Shown: positions 33,763-47,895 of the stretch, piece after piece
Layout: every line of letters starts with the position of its first letter
Numbering within the stretch: the stretch's first letter is position 1
Notes under the pieces: generated by a model
Database searches by the model: none
The model's input: only the letters and a program-made list of their open reading frames with translations
What the model was told of the DNA's origin: nothing
NCBI RefSeq assembly: GCF_003065485.1
Contig: NZ_CP026951.1
Coordinates: 434,001 to 498,000 of the forward strand
Origin: Salinibacterium hongtaonis
GTDB taxonomy: Bacteria > Actinomycetota > Actinomycetes > Actinomycetales > Microbacteriaceae
Direction: 5' to 3'
DNA: 64,000 bases
Made by a program: the position numbers and the translations under genes

Positions 33763-33838
33763 CTGGCCCCCGTATCTAATGCATACCCTCTATATAAATA
33801 CCGACCATAGCGAAACGCGGAGGGGCGGCAAGAACGTT

Positions 33839-35677
33839 CTAGACGAGAAGCTGGTGCTTCGCGAGCTCGCGGTAGAGCGGGGTCGACACGACGAGCTCGG
33901 AGTGGGTTCCTTCTCCGACGACGGTGCCGTTCTCGAGCACGACGATGCGGTCGCTGTCGACGACCGTCGAGAGCCTGTGGGCGATCACGATGAGGGTGCG
34001 GCCCGTGGCGACGGCGTCGATCGCCTCGCGCAGCAGCTGTTCGTTGAGTCCGTCGAGCGACGACGTCGACTCGTCGAGCAGCAGGATGGGCGGCGCGGCC
34101 AGCAGTGCCCGGGCGATGGCGAGACGCTGGCGCTCTCCACCCGAGAGCATCACGCCGTCCTCGCCGACCTGGGCGTCGAGCCCCGCAGGGTCGCGGTCGA
34201 GCACAGCGGTGAGGTTCACGGCGGCCAGTACATCAACGCATCGTTCGTCCGAGGCATCGGGAGCGCCGAGCGTCAGGTTGTCGCGGATGCTTCCCGCCAG
34301 AACGGGCGCGTCCTGTTCCACATATCCGATCTGTGCGCGCAGGGCTTCGCGGTCGAGCGCGCGAACATCCTGGCCGCCGAGTCGCACGACGCCCGCCGTG
34401 GGGTCGTAGAAGCGCTCGATGAGGGAGAGAATCGTCGACTTGCCGGCGCCGGATGGGCCAACGAGGGCGATGCGCTGCCCGCGCGGCACCGAGAACGAGA
34501 CTCCGCGAAGCACGGTGCGGTCTCGGGGGCTGTCCACGGCAGATTCGCCGAGCTCTGCGGCGAGAAGCTTTTCTGCCTCTGTCTTGTGGGCCGATTCCGG
34601 GTAGCGAAATTCCACGTTCTCGAACGTAACGGCGTCGTTTGATTCCACGGGCGCGACGGCCGCGATTGCGGCATCCTCTTCTGCCTCGCTTGGCAGAGCG
34701 ATGATTTCTTGGATGCGCCCGAGGGCTCCGAGGGCCTGGTTCACCGAGGTCACGGCACCGAAGGCCAGACCGAGCGGGCTGATCAGCATGAAGAGAAAAA
34801 TGATGAAGGTCACGAGTGAGGCCACCGTGATGTCGCCAGCGGCGACGCGGAAGCCGCCCACGCCGAGCACGGTGAGCAGCGAGACTTGCAGGGCAATGCC
34901 CGCGACGGGAACCACGAGCGCAGAGACCTTGGCGACGTCGATTCCGCGGCGGTAGGCGCCCTCGGCCTCCTTTTCGATTGCCGCGTATTCGCGGTCGGTG
35001 GCGTTGGCGGCTCGCACCGTACGAATGGCGCCGAGCACGCGCTCGACGGCGGCGGCCAGGTCGCCGACTTTCTGCTGCTGGGCCTGGCTGGCCCGGCGGA
35101 TGCGGCCAGAGAGTGCTCCAACGATCACGGCAGAAAGCACGATCACGAGCATCGTGAGTCCGAGCAGCACGGGGTCGATGATGAGCATCGCGATGATCGC
35201 GCCGACAAAGATGAGCACTCCGCCGATCGCGTCGACGAGCCCCTGGGTCATGACGGCATACAACAGTGTCGTGTCCGAGCCGACGCGGGAGACGAGGTCG
35301 CCCGTGCGGCGGGTGTCGTATTCGCGGATGGGCAGACGGAGCATCCGGGAGATCAGGTGGCGTCGGGCGGAGAATACGACCCCGGTTCCCGTGCGCTGAA
35401 GCAGATAGTGCTGGTAGCCGCTGATGATCGCCGATACCACCACGAGCACGACGAGCACGGTGACGAACGTGGTGAGGGGGTTGCCTTCGCCAACGGCAAC
35501 GATGAGCTGGTTCACGAGCAGCGGCTGCGCGAGCGAGGCGGCGGCCCCCAGGATGCTGAGCACAATCACGACGCTGAGCACCTTCTTGTGCTCCAACAAA
35601 TAGGGCAGAAGTTCGCTGAACCGGGCGCGAGGCCCGTCGTCCTGCTTCTTGCGGGTGCGCGTGTTCGCTGTACTCAT
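33839..35677 (-). CDS. ABC exporter, fused permease/ATPase
   Basis: 612 residues: six membrane helices (about 30-320) then an ATPase. Walker A (GPSGAGKST), signature LSGGERQRLAIARALL, Walker B (ILLLDESTSSLD) and H-loop (IVIAHRLSTVV) are complete. It is a half-transporter of the multidrug/lipid type and probably acts as a homodimer or with a partner not seen here. GAAAGAAG precedes the ATG. The adjacent PadR regulator suggests drug or lipid stress control. Confidence 0.9.
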   Translation of the reverse strand: MSTANTRTRKKQDDGPRARFSELLPYLLEHKKVLSVVIVLSILGAAASLAQPLLVNQLIVAVGEGNPLTTFVTVLVVLVVVSAIISGYQHYLLQRTGTGVVFSARRHLISRMLRLPIREYDTRRTGDLVSRVGSDTTLLYAVMTQGLVDAIGGVLIFVGAIIAMLIIDPVLLGLTMLVIVLSAVIVGALSGRIRRASQAQQQKVGDLAAAVERVLGAIRTVRAANATDREYAAIEKEAEGAYRRGIDVAKVSALVVPVAGIALQVSLLTVLGVGGFRVAAGDITVASLVTFIIFLFMLISPLGLAFGAVTSVNQALGALGRIQEIIALPSEAEEDAAIAAVAPVESNDAVTFENVEFRYPESAHKTEAEKLLAAELGESAVDSPRDRTVLRGVSFSVPRGQRIALVGPSGAGKSTILSLIERFYDPTAGVVRLGGQDVRALDREALRAQIGYVEQDAPVLAGSIRDNLTLGAPDASDERCVDVLAAVNLTAVLDRDPAGLDAQVGEDGVMLSGGERQRLAIARALLAAPPILLLDESTSSLDGLNEQLLREAIDAVATGRTLIVIAHRLSTVVDSDRIVVLENGTVVGEGTHSELVVSTPLYRELAKHQLLV

Positions 35678-35822
35678 GACTTCTTTCGATGGAGCGGAGG
35701 GCGAATGGCCACCAGTAGCTTACGTGGCGAACCACGGACATTTGCTGCTGAGATCCTCCAGTGTCCACCCCGCCATCGCTGGCCTTCTCCGCAACCCGGG
35801 CCTGTCGTTCTGCTGCCAGAAT

Positions 35823-36764
35823 ATGCAGGTGCCCCATCCTTCTGAGTCGCTTGGTTTGCGGAGCCGTGGGGTCATCGCCTCCATCGCCGCGTCCGTGCTC
35901 TTTGGCGTCGTCTATTTCATCCCGGCGGCGTTGGGCGATCTGGGCACGTTCGAGGCGGTGTCGTGGCGCATCATCCTCACGGTGCCGTTCATGGTGGTCC
36001 TGCTCATCGCCATCAAGTCGTGGCGATCCGTCGTCGCAACGGTGAGGCTCATTGCAGCACGCCCGCTCGTCGTTCTTCCGCTCGTGCTCGTGTCGTCCGC
36101 GCTTCTGGGGCTGCAGCTATGGCTCTTCGCGTGGGGTCCGAGCACGGGGCATGGGTTGGATGTCGCCATCGGCTACCTTCTGATGCCCCTGGTCATGGTT
36201 GTGGTTGGCGTGATCGTTCATGGGGAGCGGCTGGGGGCACTTCGCACGGTCGCGGTGGGCGCAGCGCTGGTCGGCGTTGCTGCGGCATTCTTCGCGGCGG
36301 ACGGGCTTTCGTGGGCGACCGCTGCCGTGGCCATCGGCTATCCGATCTATTTTGTTATTCGGCGCGCTCTGGGCATTGATACGCCGGGCGCCATGCTCGT
36401 CGAGCTTGTCATCCTGTTAGTTCCGAGCGTGTGGTTCGCCGTTGGACCGGGGTCGGTCGTCGCGCAGGGCGGGGAGCTTCCGATCGCAATGCTCGTGATG
36501 TTCGGGGCGGTGAGCGCCGTCGCCCTCACTCTCTATATCGTCGCGAGCCGTCTGCTGAGCTTCAGCCTTTTCGGGCTCCTCAGCTATGTCGAGCCGATCG
36601 TTCTGGTCGCGGTGTCGATCGTCCTGCTGGGCGAGTCGATCGATCCGTCCGAATACCTCACCTATGCCGGTATTGGCCTTGCCCTTGTTCTCCTGGGAGT
36701 TGAAGGGTGGCGCAGCGTGCGCTCGGTTCCGGATGCTGGCGAGCCTCCCGCGGTCACCTCCTAA
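35823..36764 (+). CDS. rarD: EamA-family transporter RarD
   Basis: 313 residues with ten predicted membrane segments in two EamA halves. It begins SRGVIASIAASVLFGVVYFIPAAL and ends LSYVEPIVLVAVSIVLLGES, as in RarD. ATG 35823 is preferred; a longer frame from 35649 has no support. Substrate unknown. Divergent from the ABC exporter. Confidence 0.82.
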   Translation: MQVPHPSESLGLRSRGVIASIAASVLFGVVYFIPAALGDLGTFEAVSWRIILTVPFMVVLLIAIKSWRSVVATVRLIAARPLVVLPLVLVSSALLGLQLWLFAWGPSTGHGLDVAIGYLLMPLVMVVVGVIVHGERLGALRTVAVGAALVGVAAAFFAADGLSWATAAVAIGYPIYFVIRRALGIDTPGAMLVELVILLVPSVWFAVGPGSVVAQGGELPIAMLVMFGAVSAVALTLYIVASRLLSFSLFGLLSYVEPIVLVAVSIVLLGESIDPSEYLTYAGIGLALVLLGVEGWRSVRSVPDAGEPPAVTS

Positions 36765-36773
36765 CCGACGCGG

Positions 36774-37289
36774 TTAGGGAATAGTGGGCTGCTGTGCGCC
36801 GAGGGTTCGATATGCGCTGCGGTAGAACAGCAGCGGTTCGAGGGTGTCGCCGCTGAAGTCGGTGTGCAGCGCCGCGACCTTGCCCACCACGATCAGGTGG
36901 TCGCCGCCGGGGTATTCGGCCTCGAGGGTGCATTCGATGTGAGCGAGTGCTCCGTCGAGCAGTGGAATCGCGAGCTCCCCTTCGTGCCACGGAGCGTCAG
37001 CGAACTTGTCGCCCCCGCTTCGGGCGAAGGTTCTGCTGAGCGGTGCCTGTTCTGCCGAGAGCACGTTCACCGCAAACACCCCCTGTGGCTCGATCTTGGG
37101 CCACGAGGTTGAACTTCGGGCTGGCGACACCAGCACAAGAGGCGGGTCAATCGAGAGTGAGCTAAATGACTGCGCCGTCATTCCCGCTGGTGTGCCGTCG
37201 GCGTCGCGGCCGGTCACGACGACCACGCCTGTCGCAAAGTGCGACATCACGGTGCGAAACACCTGGGGGTCGATCGCGGGCAGTTTCAT
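36774..37289 (-). CDS. Flavin reductase family protein
   Basis: 171 residues of the FMN-binding split-barrel flavin reductase family: MSHFATGVVVVTGRD, GMTAQSFSSLSIDPPLVLVSPARSS and YPGGDHLIVVGKV. It reduces FMN/FAD, usually for a monooxygenase; no monooxygenase is adjacent. GAGGAAG precedes the ATG. Confidence 0.87.
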   Translation of the reverse strand: MKLPAIDPQVFRTVMSHFATGVVVVTGRDADGTPAGMTAQSFSSLSIDPPLVLVSPARSSTSWPKIEPQGVFAVNVLSAEQAPLSRTFARSGGDKFADAPWHEGELAIPLLDGALAHIECTLEAEYPGGDHLIVVGKVAALHTDFSGDTLEPLLFYRSAYRTLGAQQPTIP

Positions 37290-37474
37290 CGGCTTCCTCT
37301 ACACGGAGCGTTCGCGTCTCTAGCGAAGGTCTCGGCCGAGCGCCGAGTGGCGCTCATCGTAATCCCGTCTTCGCTCGTCGTGATTCATCCGTCGCCCAGC
37401 CAGCCGCAACGCCGTCGCGGCGCTGTTTGGTGCCGCGGAGCGTTCCGGGCGTGCTGACGCTCTACCCTGGTGTC

Positions 37475-38350
37475 ATGGCAGATCGCACCCCTTGGTCCCT
37501 CTCCGGCGCCCTGCGCGGGATGTTCGCAAAGAAGACGATCGACGAGGGCACGTGGGAGGACCTCGAAGATGCGCTCATCTCTGCCGACTTTGGCCCCGAC
37601 ATCACCGACTCGGTGATCGAGGAGCTGCGAGCCCAGGTCAAGAAGTACTCGACGACAGACCCCGCAGACCTAAAGCGGATGCTTCGGGAGAATCTCGAGG
37701 AGCGTCTCGCCCGCCTCGATCCCACCCTTACTCTCACGGCCCGTCCCGCCGTCGTGCTCGTGGTGGGAGTCAACGGTGTCGGCAAGACCACCACGATCGG
37801 CAAGTTCGCCAGATTCCTCGGGCGGCACGGCCGCACGGTCGTGGTCGGCGCTGCGGATACCTTCCGCGCTGCGGCAGTCGAGCAACTTGCTACCTGGGCG
37901 GAGAGGGGCGGCGCTCAGATCGTTCGTCCGCAGCAGCAGGGTCAAGATCCCGCGTCTGTCGCGTTCCAGACGGTGGAGAAGGCCATCGCCGAGGGAATCG
38001 AGATCGCCATCATCGACACGGCGGGCCGGCTTCAGACCAAGAGCGGGCTAATGGATGAGCTGTCCAAGATTCGCCGTGTCATTGAGAAGCAGACTGAGAT
38101 CGCCGAGGTGCTCCTGGTGCTGGATGCCACGACGGGCCAGAACGGGCTCGCTCAGGCGGAGGCGTTCATCGAGCACGCAGGGGTAACGGGCCTCGTGCTC
38201 ACCAAACTCGATGGCTCGGCAAAGGGTGGTTTTGTGCTCGCCGTCCAGGAGCGAACGGGCATCCCCATCAAGCTCGTGGGGCAGGGTGAGGGCATCGGCG
38301 ATCTCACCGGGTTCACCCCGCATGTTTTCGTCCAGAACCTGGTGGGCTAG
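37475..38350 (+). CDS. ftsY: Signal recognition particle receptor FtsY
   Basis: 291 residues, the compact actinobacterial form with a short N-terminal region. SRP GTPase motifs: GVNGVGKTTTIGKFARFL (G1), DTFRAAAVEQL, IDTAGRLQTKSGLM and TKLDGSAKGG. It docks SRP-ribosome complexes at the membrane. ATG 37475 follows TACCCT (37463-37468) by 6 nt, consistent with leaderless translation. A much longer reading from 37166 is an artefact. Confidence 0.95.
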   Translation: MADRTPWSLSGALRGMFAKKTIDEGTWEDLEDALISADFGPDITDSVIEELRAQVKKYSTTDPADLKRMLRENLEERLARLDPTLTLTARPAVVLVVGVNGVGKTTTIGKFARFLGRHGRTVVVGAADTFRAAAVEQLATWAERGGAQIVRPQQQGQDPASVAFQTVEKAIAEGIEIAIIDTAGRLQTKSGLMDELSKIRRVIEKQTEIAEVLLVLDATTGQNGLAQAEAFIEHAGVTGLVLTKLDGSAKGGFVLAVQERTGIPIKLVGQGEGIGDLTGFTPHVFVQNLVG

Positions 38351-38410
38351 TCCCGCTGCAGGTTCGGCGGCCATCGCCGCAGTGTCATCCGATGCGGTGA
38401 CCACAGAGAA

Positions 38411-38450
38411 GGCCCGTTTTTCCCGTGTTTGTTGGGGAGGCGGGTCTTTT
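38411..38450 (+). terminator. Possible ftsY terminator
   Basis: GGCCCG (38411-38416) can pair with CGGGTC (38441-38446), with an inner TCCC/GGGA pair, followed by TTTT. Moderate stability with a long loop. Confidence 0.45.
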
Positions 38451-38842
38451 GTGGTTGGTGGGGTGGGGGTGTTTTGTCGAGGTTGTGTCGCGACACGCCC
38501 GGGATGTGGGGGTGATTTGCCGGGTGTTCCAGATCCCCGTAAAGTTCTTTCTTGTCACCCCAAAGGTGCGGGAAGCGGAAGAGCTTCTCGGCCTCACGTG
38601 GGACCAAATCCTGGCTCTAAACAGCCGCTCCCCGAGTTCTTCTTCGTGAAGATGTCCGATTTGCAAAGTCGGGCCGTGGGGACGTAGGATATAAAACCTG
38701 CTTCGAACCGAGTTTTCGGTTGATCTGGTCTTGAGACTGGGCGCTTTTTGAGTGTCTGGGTGTTTGGGACTGGTGGATGAAGTGGGACGAGAAGTGCCCC
38801 GGCAGTAACACCGTGAGGTGGAGCACCGGGAGCGTCCGATCC
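38451..38842. other. rRNA operon upstream region
   Basis: A 390-bp non-coding stretch with a T/G-rich segment and the rRNA promoter at 38661-38690. Short frames read across it but have no coding signature. Confidence 0.6.
38661..38690 (+). promoter_or_regulatory. rRNA promoter
   Basis: TTGCAA (38661-38666), an 18-bp spacer and TAGGAT (38685-38690) upstream of the 16S gene fit a housekeeping sigma promoter. Further promoters cannot be excluded. Confidence 0.65.
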
Positions 38843-38872
38843 TTGAGAACTCAACAGCGTGCACAATGTCAA
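38843..38872 (+). promoter_or_regulatory. rRNA leader motif and 16S processing-stem strand
   Basis: TTGAGAACTCAA (38843-38854) is a hairpin motif common in actinobacterial rRNA leaders. CACAATGTCAA (38862-38872) is complementary to TTGACATTGTG at 40691-40701 in the spacer, forming the stem around 16S from which RNase III-type cleavage would release pre-16S. Confidence 0.7.
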
Positions 38873-39068
38873 ATGCCAAAAACCTCGTGCAATTGAACCG
38901 TTTCTAGCGGGGATGTTGCAGGAGATTCCTTTGGAAAAACATTAAACAAAACAAGCAAGTCAGTAATGATTTGTTCTTGTCAGTTTCAAACTTGTGTTCG
39001 GTCCGCCTATTTCCGGTGGTCGTTCACACTAGATGTGCCGGCGGGTTTACCTGCTGTGCAATCAAACA

Positions 39069-44178
<5,110 letters not shown>

Positions 44179-44305
44179 ACACTTTCAAAGATGTCTACGC
44201 GTCCACTTTGTGGTTCCCGATTTACGGTCGGGGATCAACCCACACACCCCAAGTCCTTCACGGACAACGGATGTGTGGCTATGAACTGATACATAAATCA
44301 ATAGT

Positions 44306-44424
44306 GTTTCGGCGGCCATAGCGCGAGGGAAACGCCCGGTTACATTCCGAACCCGGAAGCTAAGACTCGTTGCGCCGATGGTACTGCAGGGGGGACCCTG
44401 TGGGAGAGTAGGACACCGCCGGAC
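44306..44424 (+). rRNA. rrf: 5S ribosomal RNA
   Basis: About 118 nt. The 5' stem (GTTTCGGCGG) pairs with the 3' end (CACCGCCGGAC), and the conserved GAACCCGGAAGCTAAG loop is present. It lies about 128 nt after the 23S 3' end. Confidence 0.95.
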
Positions 44425-44435
44425 TTCTTTGTAAG

Positions 44436-44468
44436 AAAGCCACCCCAGTTATCTGGGGTGGCTTTTTT
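44436..44468 (+). terminator. rRNA operon terminator
   Basis: Perfect 13-bp stem AAAGCCACCCCAG / CTGGGGTGGCTTT around TTAT, followed by a run of T, as for intrinsic termination. Confidence 0.93.
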
Positions 44469-44575
44469 GCATTTAAGAGGTTGTTCTGTAGGGCTGGCTC
44501 TGGCGATGCATTGATGGTGGCGCATCGCTGATGGCCGCGCCTCACATGTCCAGTGCTCGGTAGCATGGCCAGACT

Positions 44576-45052
44576 ATGAACTACCTTTCACCCGAGACCC
44601 GGGCCGCCATCGAACGGCTGATTGCGGCAGGCGACTCTGCGTCTACGCCAGATGCCCTCGAGCGGTTGGCAAGCATCCGGAGCGCCCGTGCTGCTCTCCA
44701 GGCTGACCCTGCAACGCTGGCGGCCGTGCGCGATGCCGTGAGTGCCGGCCGTAGCTGGGACGAGATTTCTGCGGCCGCAGGGCTCAAGCCGGCCGCGGCT
44801 AAGTGGCGCTGGCAGGGATCCGACGAGGAGATCGCCGAGAGGCTAGAGGCCGGACGCAAGCGTTCTGCGCGGCCCAGTAGCGTGCCGACTGACCTGCCTG
44901 GGCTCTCCGTTGCCGACGCAGCTAAAGCGCTCGGCGTAACGCCACAAGCGGTGTACCTCAGGGTGTCGCGTGGCGGACTGCGTGCCGAAGTGGTGACGCT
45001 GGCAGACGGGCGCAGCTATAAACGCGTCTTTCTCGACGACGCGCAGCAGTAG
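44576..45052 (+). CDS. Hypothetical helix-turn-helix protein
   Basis: 158 residues. The N-terminal half is an all-alpha region with Ala-rich helices. The C-terminal part PGLSVADAAKALGVTPQAVYLRVSRGGL looks like an excisionase/MerR-type helix-turn-helix, and GRSYKRVFLDDAQQ closes it. Probably DNA-binding; partner and target unknown. A TAGCAT -10 (44561-44566) lies 9 nt before the ATG, giving a very short leader. Confidence 0.7.
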   Translation: MNYLSPETRAAIERLIAAGDSASTPDALERLASIRSARAALQADPATLAAVRDAVSAGRSWDEISAAAGLKPAAAKWRWQGSDEEIAERLEAGRKRSARPSSVPTDLPGLSVADAAKALGVTPQAVYLRVSRGGLRAEVVTLADGRSYKRVFLDDAQQ

Positions 45053-45151
45053 GCAGCGAGGGATCGATGCACTGGCGCCGAGCCACGATGTGGCCAGAGT
45101 CGGCGCCGTTCAGTCGTCCTCAGCTGAAGCCAGCCGAGACGAGCTTTGCCT

Positions 45152-45262
45152 CTACTTGATGAAGACCGTGTAGACCCAGGCGGCAAAGAGTGCCGCAGAA
45201 GCAATAACGAGGGCCCAGGACCAGAAGGTGACAGCGCCGCGCGTGCCGTTACGTGGAGTCAT
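45152..45262 (-). CDS. Small membrane protein, 36 aa
   Basis: 36 codons from ATG 45262: MTPRNGTRGAVTFW, then a single hydrophobic helix (WALVIASAALFAAWVYTVF) and IK. TAGAAT lies exactly 6 nt before ATG (45269-45274), as for other genes here, which supports a real, leaderless gene. Function unknown. Confidence 0.6.
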   Translation of the reverse strand: MTPRNGTRGAVTFWSWALVIASAALFAAWVYTVFIK

Positions 45263-45329
45263 GGTTCTATTCTAGGCCGCCCCAGCATCTCTCTTTTGCG
45301 CGGACCCAGCGACGCGAGCGAGGGAGCGA

Positions 45330-46688
45330 CTAACGCTCGATGTCGACGTCTTTGGTCTCTTTGCCCAGGAGGAGGGCGACGAGGGTGATGGTGGCCATAA
45401 CCGAGAGGTAGATGCCGACGAGCGCTGGGCTCCCATCCGCCGTGGTCCACAGCCAGACGGCGATGAACGGAGCAACAGCAGCGCCGAGGATGGAGCTCAC
45501 GTTGTAGGAGATGCCGGAGCCCGTGTAGCGCACGTTGGTGGGGAACAGCTCGGGCAGCAGGGCGCCCATCGGGCCGAAGGTCATGCCCATAAGAGTGAAG
45601 CCCACGATGAGCCACGCCATGACGCCCACGAACCCGGAACCGAGCATCGGGACCCAGACAAGGCCGAACGCGATGATGGCGACGGTGACCCAGATGAGCA
45701 GCTTGCGACGCCCATAGCGATCTGCCCAGGGACCCGAGACGAGAGTGAAGATGCCGAAGAATACGACGCCGACGATCATCATCAGCACGAAGTCGTTGTA
45801 GCTGTAGCCGAGGCCGGGCAGGACTCCGGGGTCGGTGGGGTCGACGGGGGCGCGACCGTAGCTCAGGGAGAACGTGGTCATCAGGTAGAAGAGCACGTAG
45901 GTCGCGAGCATGAAGAAAGTGCCGAGGATGAGCTCGCGCCAGTTGGATCGAAGTACGGTGCTGAGCGGCAGCTTGACGAGCTTTCCCTTGGCCGCCGAGG
46001 AGGAGAACGCCTCGCTCTCGACCAGTCGCAGCCGCACCCAGAGCCCGACGATCACCATGACGGCGGAGAAGAGGAACGGGATGCGCCATCCCCACTCCAG
46101 GAATGCGTCTGACGGTCGGCTGGGATCGGTGGAGGGCAAGAGCGCAGCGATGATGAGGAAGAGGCCGTTGGCGATGATGAAGCCAATGGGCGCCCCGAGC
46201 TGCGGAAAGGTGCCGTACCGGCCGCGCTTGCCGGCGGGAGCGTTCTCGGTTGCGACGAGGGCGGCCCCGCTCCACTCGCCCCCGAGTGCGAAGCCCTGGG
46301 CGAGGCGCAGAATCACGAGGAGCAGCGGCGCGAACCAGCCGATTACCGCGTAGGTCGGCAACACCCCGATGAGGAATGTTGCGATGCCCATCGTGAGCAG
46401 GGCGGCAACGAGGGTGGTTTTGCGACCAACGCGATCTCCCAGGTGCCCGAAGAAGACCGCCCCGAGGGGGCGAGCGACCATGGCCGCCCCGAAGACGGCG
46501 AACGACGAGAGGAGAGCGGTTGTGGCATCGCCCGTGGGAAAGAACAGGTGCGGAAAGACCAGCACAGCCGCCGTCGCATAGACGTAGAAGTCATAGAACT
46601 CGATCGTCGTGCCGATCAGGCTCGCGAGAATCACCCGCGAGCGAGGGTTGGCCGGTATTGAGGGGACTGCCGAGGCGGGGGTGGTCAT
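45330..46688 (-). CDS. MHS-family metabolite:H+ symporter
   Basis: 452 residues with about 12 membrane helices. The start SRVILASLIGTTIEFYDFYVYATAAVLVF and the loop GHLGDRVGRKTTLVAALL are the metabolite:H+ symporter (MHS) signature (ProP/ShiA-like), and GEWSGAALVATENAPAGKRG is typical. The substrate may be an organic acid or compatible solute. Twin palindromes upstream (46708-46735) suggest regulation. Confidence 0.87.
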   Translation of the reverse strand: MTTPASAVPSIPANPRSRVILASLIGTTIEFYDFYVYATAAVLVFPHLFFPTGDATTALLSSFAVFGAAMVARPLGAVFFGHLGDRVGRKTTLVAALLTMGIATFLIGVLPTYAVIGWFAPLLLVILRLAQGFALGGEWSGAALVATENAPAGKRGRYGTFPQLGAPIGFIIANGLFLIIAALLPSTDPSRPSDAFLEWGWRIPFLFSAVMVIVGLWVRLRLVESEAFSSSAAKGKLVKLPLSTVLRSNWRELILGTFFMLATYVLFYLMTTFSLSYGRAPVDPTDPGVLPGLGYSYNDFVLMMIVGVVFFGIFTLVSGPWADRYGRRKLLIWVTVAIIAFGLVWVPMLGSGFVGVMAWLIVGFTLMGMTFGPMGALLPELFPTNVRYTGSGISYNVSSILGAAVAPFIAVWLWTTADGSPALVGIYLSVMATITLVALLLGKETKDVDIER

Positions 46689-46707
46689 CGTTGCTCCGAA
46701 TCCTGTG

Positions 46708-46735
46708 CGTATACGTCAGTTTAGGGGCGTATACG
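46708..46735. promoter_or_regulatory. Twin CGTATACG palindromes upstream of MHS transporter
   Basis: CGTATACG occurs at 46708-46715 and 46728-46735, centres 20 bp apart, flanking the possible minus-strand -10 TAAACT. A regulator binding one helical face is plausible. Confidence 0.6.
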
Positions 46736-46766
46736 GACGACCCTGCGCGGCCTTCGAATTACTGCG

Positions 46767-47360
46767 TCACAGAGCGAGCCGCTTGGTTGTGCTGCGCAGC
46801 TGGAATGCCGCGATGAGAAGCGCAACGCCGAAGATGATGCCGTAGATGCCCACGACCCACACGAGGCTCGTCACGGTGGCCCCCGGAGAGAGCACGAGAG
46901 CGATTCCGAGGATGATCGCAAAGACCACGCTGATGGCCGAAGAAACGAATCCCCAGGTCTTGGTCGAGGAGCTCTCGGACCCGACGCCGGAAGCAAACCC
47001 GACAACACCGTTGACGAGGGCGTAGATCGCGATGATCCACAGAATGAAGAGCCCGCCGATAGTGCCAAAGATCTGCGGTGAGAACAGTGCGAAAAGACCG
47101 GCGAGCAGCGAGATGATTCCCTGCACGAGGAGCCACCCCCAGTACGCAAGGCTCCTTCTCAAACGGATGGCCTGCGCTATTGCGACGATGCCATCGATCG
47201 TGGCGTAGATGCCGAAGACGATGGTGATGCCGACGAGGGCGATGACGGGTGCGATGATCGCGATGAGCCCGAAGATTATTGCGAAGATGCCGCGCAGCAG
47301 AACGAACCACCAGATTCCTCGCGCGATGGACGATAGTTCTGAGCTTGAGTCATAGACCAT
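46767..47360 (-). CDS. HdeD-like membrane protein
   Basis: 197 residues, six hydrophobic segments in the HdeD/DUF308 pattern (WWFVLLRGIFAIIFGLIAI, VFGIYATIDGIVAIAQAI, GWLLVQGIISLLAGLFAL). Known relatives affect acid resistance in enterobacteria; the role here is not known. ATG lies 6 nt after TAGCCT (47367-47372). Confidence 0.82.
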   Translation of the reverse strand: MVYDSSSELSSIARGIWWFVLLRGIFAIIFGLIAIIAPVIALVGITIVFGIYATIDGIVAIAQAIRLRRSLAYWGWLLVQGIISLLAGLFALFSPQIFGTIGGLFILWIIAIYALVNGVVGFASGVGSESSSTKTWGFVSSAISVVFAIILGIALVLSPGATVTSLVWVVGIYGIIFGVALLIAAFQLRSTTKRLAL

Positions 47361-47424
47361 GGCTTCAGGCTAGGCCGGGTCTGCGCGAATTCCCAGCGGT
47401 TCGCCGTCAACCGAATCTGTCGCG

Positions 47425-47895
47425 CTAGCGACGGAGGGCGCGCAGAGTGACGGCGGTCGCGATAGCCGCCTCTGCCGCCTCTGCGCCCTTGTCTTCTCTC
47501 GACCCCTCGAGGCCGGCGCGGTCGAGGCCCTGCTGCTCATCGTCGAGCGTGAGCAGACCGAAGCCGACCGGCTTGCCCGTGTCGAGCGCCACCCGGGTGA
47601 GCCCGTCGGTGGCAGCGGCCGACACGTATTCGAAGTGGGGCGTGCCGCCCCTGATGATTACGCCAAGGGCGACCACAGCATCCGCCCCCGACTCGAGAGC
47701 GGCTTTGGCGACGACGGGCAACTCAAAGCTCCCCGGCACGCGCACGATGGCCACCTCTGCCCCTGCCGCGTCGAGAACCCGACGCGCACCGGCAAGCAGG
47801 CCCTCGGTGATCACTTCGTGCCATCGGCCGGCCACGATCGTAATCGACAGCCCTCGGCCGTCGACGGAAAGTGTGGGAGAACCTTCTCCGCTCAT
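47425..47895 (-). CDS. ribH: 6,7-dimethyl-8-ribityllumazine synthase
   Basis: 156 residues. The segments [18 protein letters not shown]-like start ([10 protein letters not shown]), [15 protein letters not shown] and [22 protein letters not shown] are diagnostic; it condenses the pyrimidine with DHBP. It is the last gene of the riboflavin operon and overlaps ribBA by 4 nt. Confidence 0.95.
   Translation of the reverse strand: MSGEGSPTLSVDGRGLSITIVAGRWHEVITEGLLAGARRVLDAAGAEVAIVRVPGSFELPVVAKAALESGADAVVALGVIIRGGTPHFEYVSAAATDGLTRVALDTGKPVGFGLLTLDDEQQGLDRAGLEGSREDKGAEAAEAAIATAVTLRALRR

Noticed and set aside
34886-35845. 319-codon plus-strand frame antisense to the ABC exporter
   Set aside because: His/Asp-rich shadow frame of the exporter with no RBS or family features.
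38425-38649. 74-codon frame upstream of the rRNA operon
   Set aside because: Falls in the T/G-rich upstream region with no coding signature.
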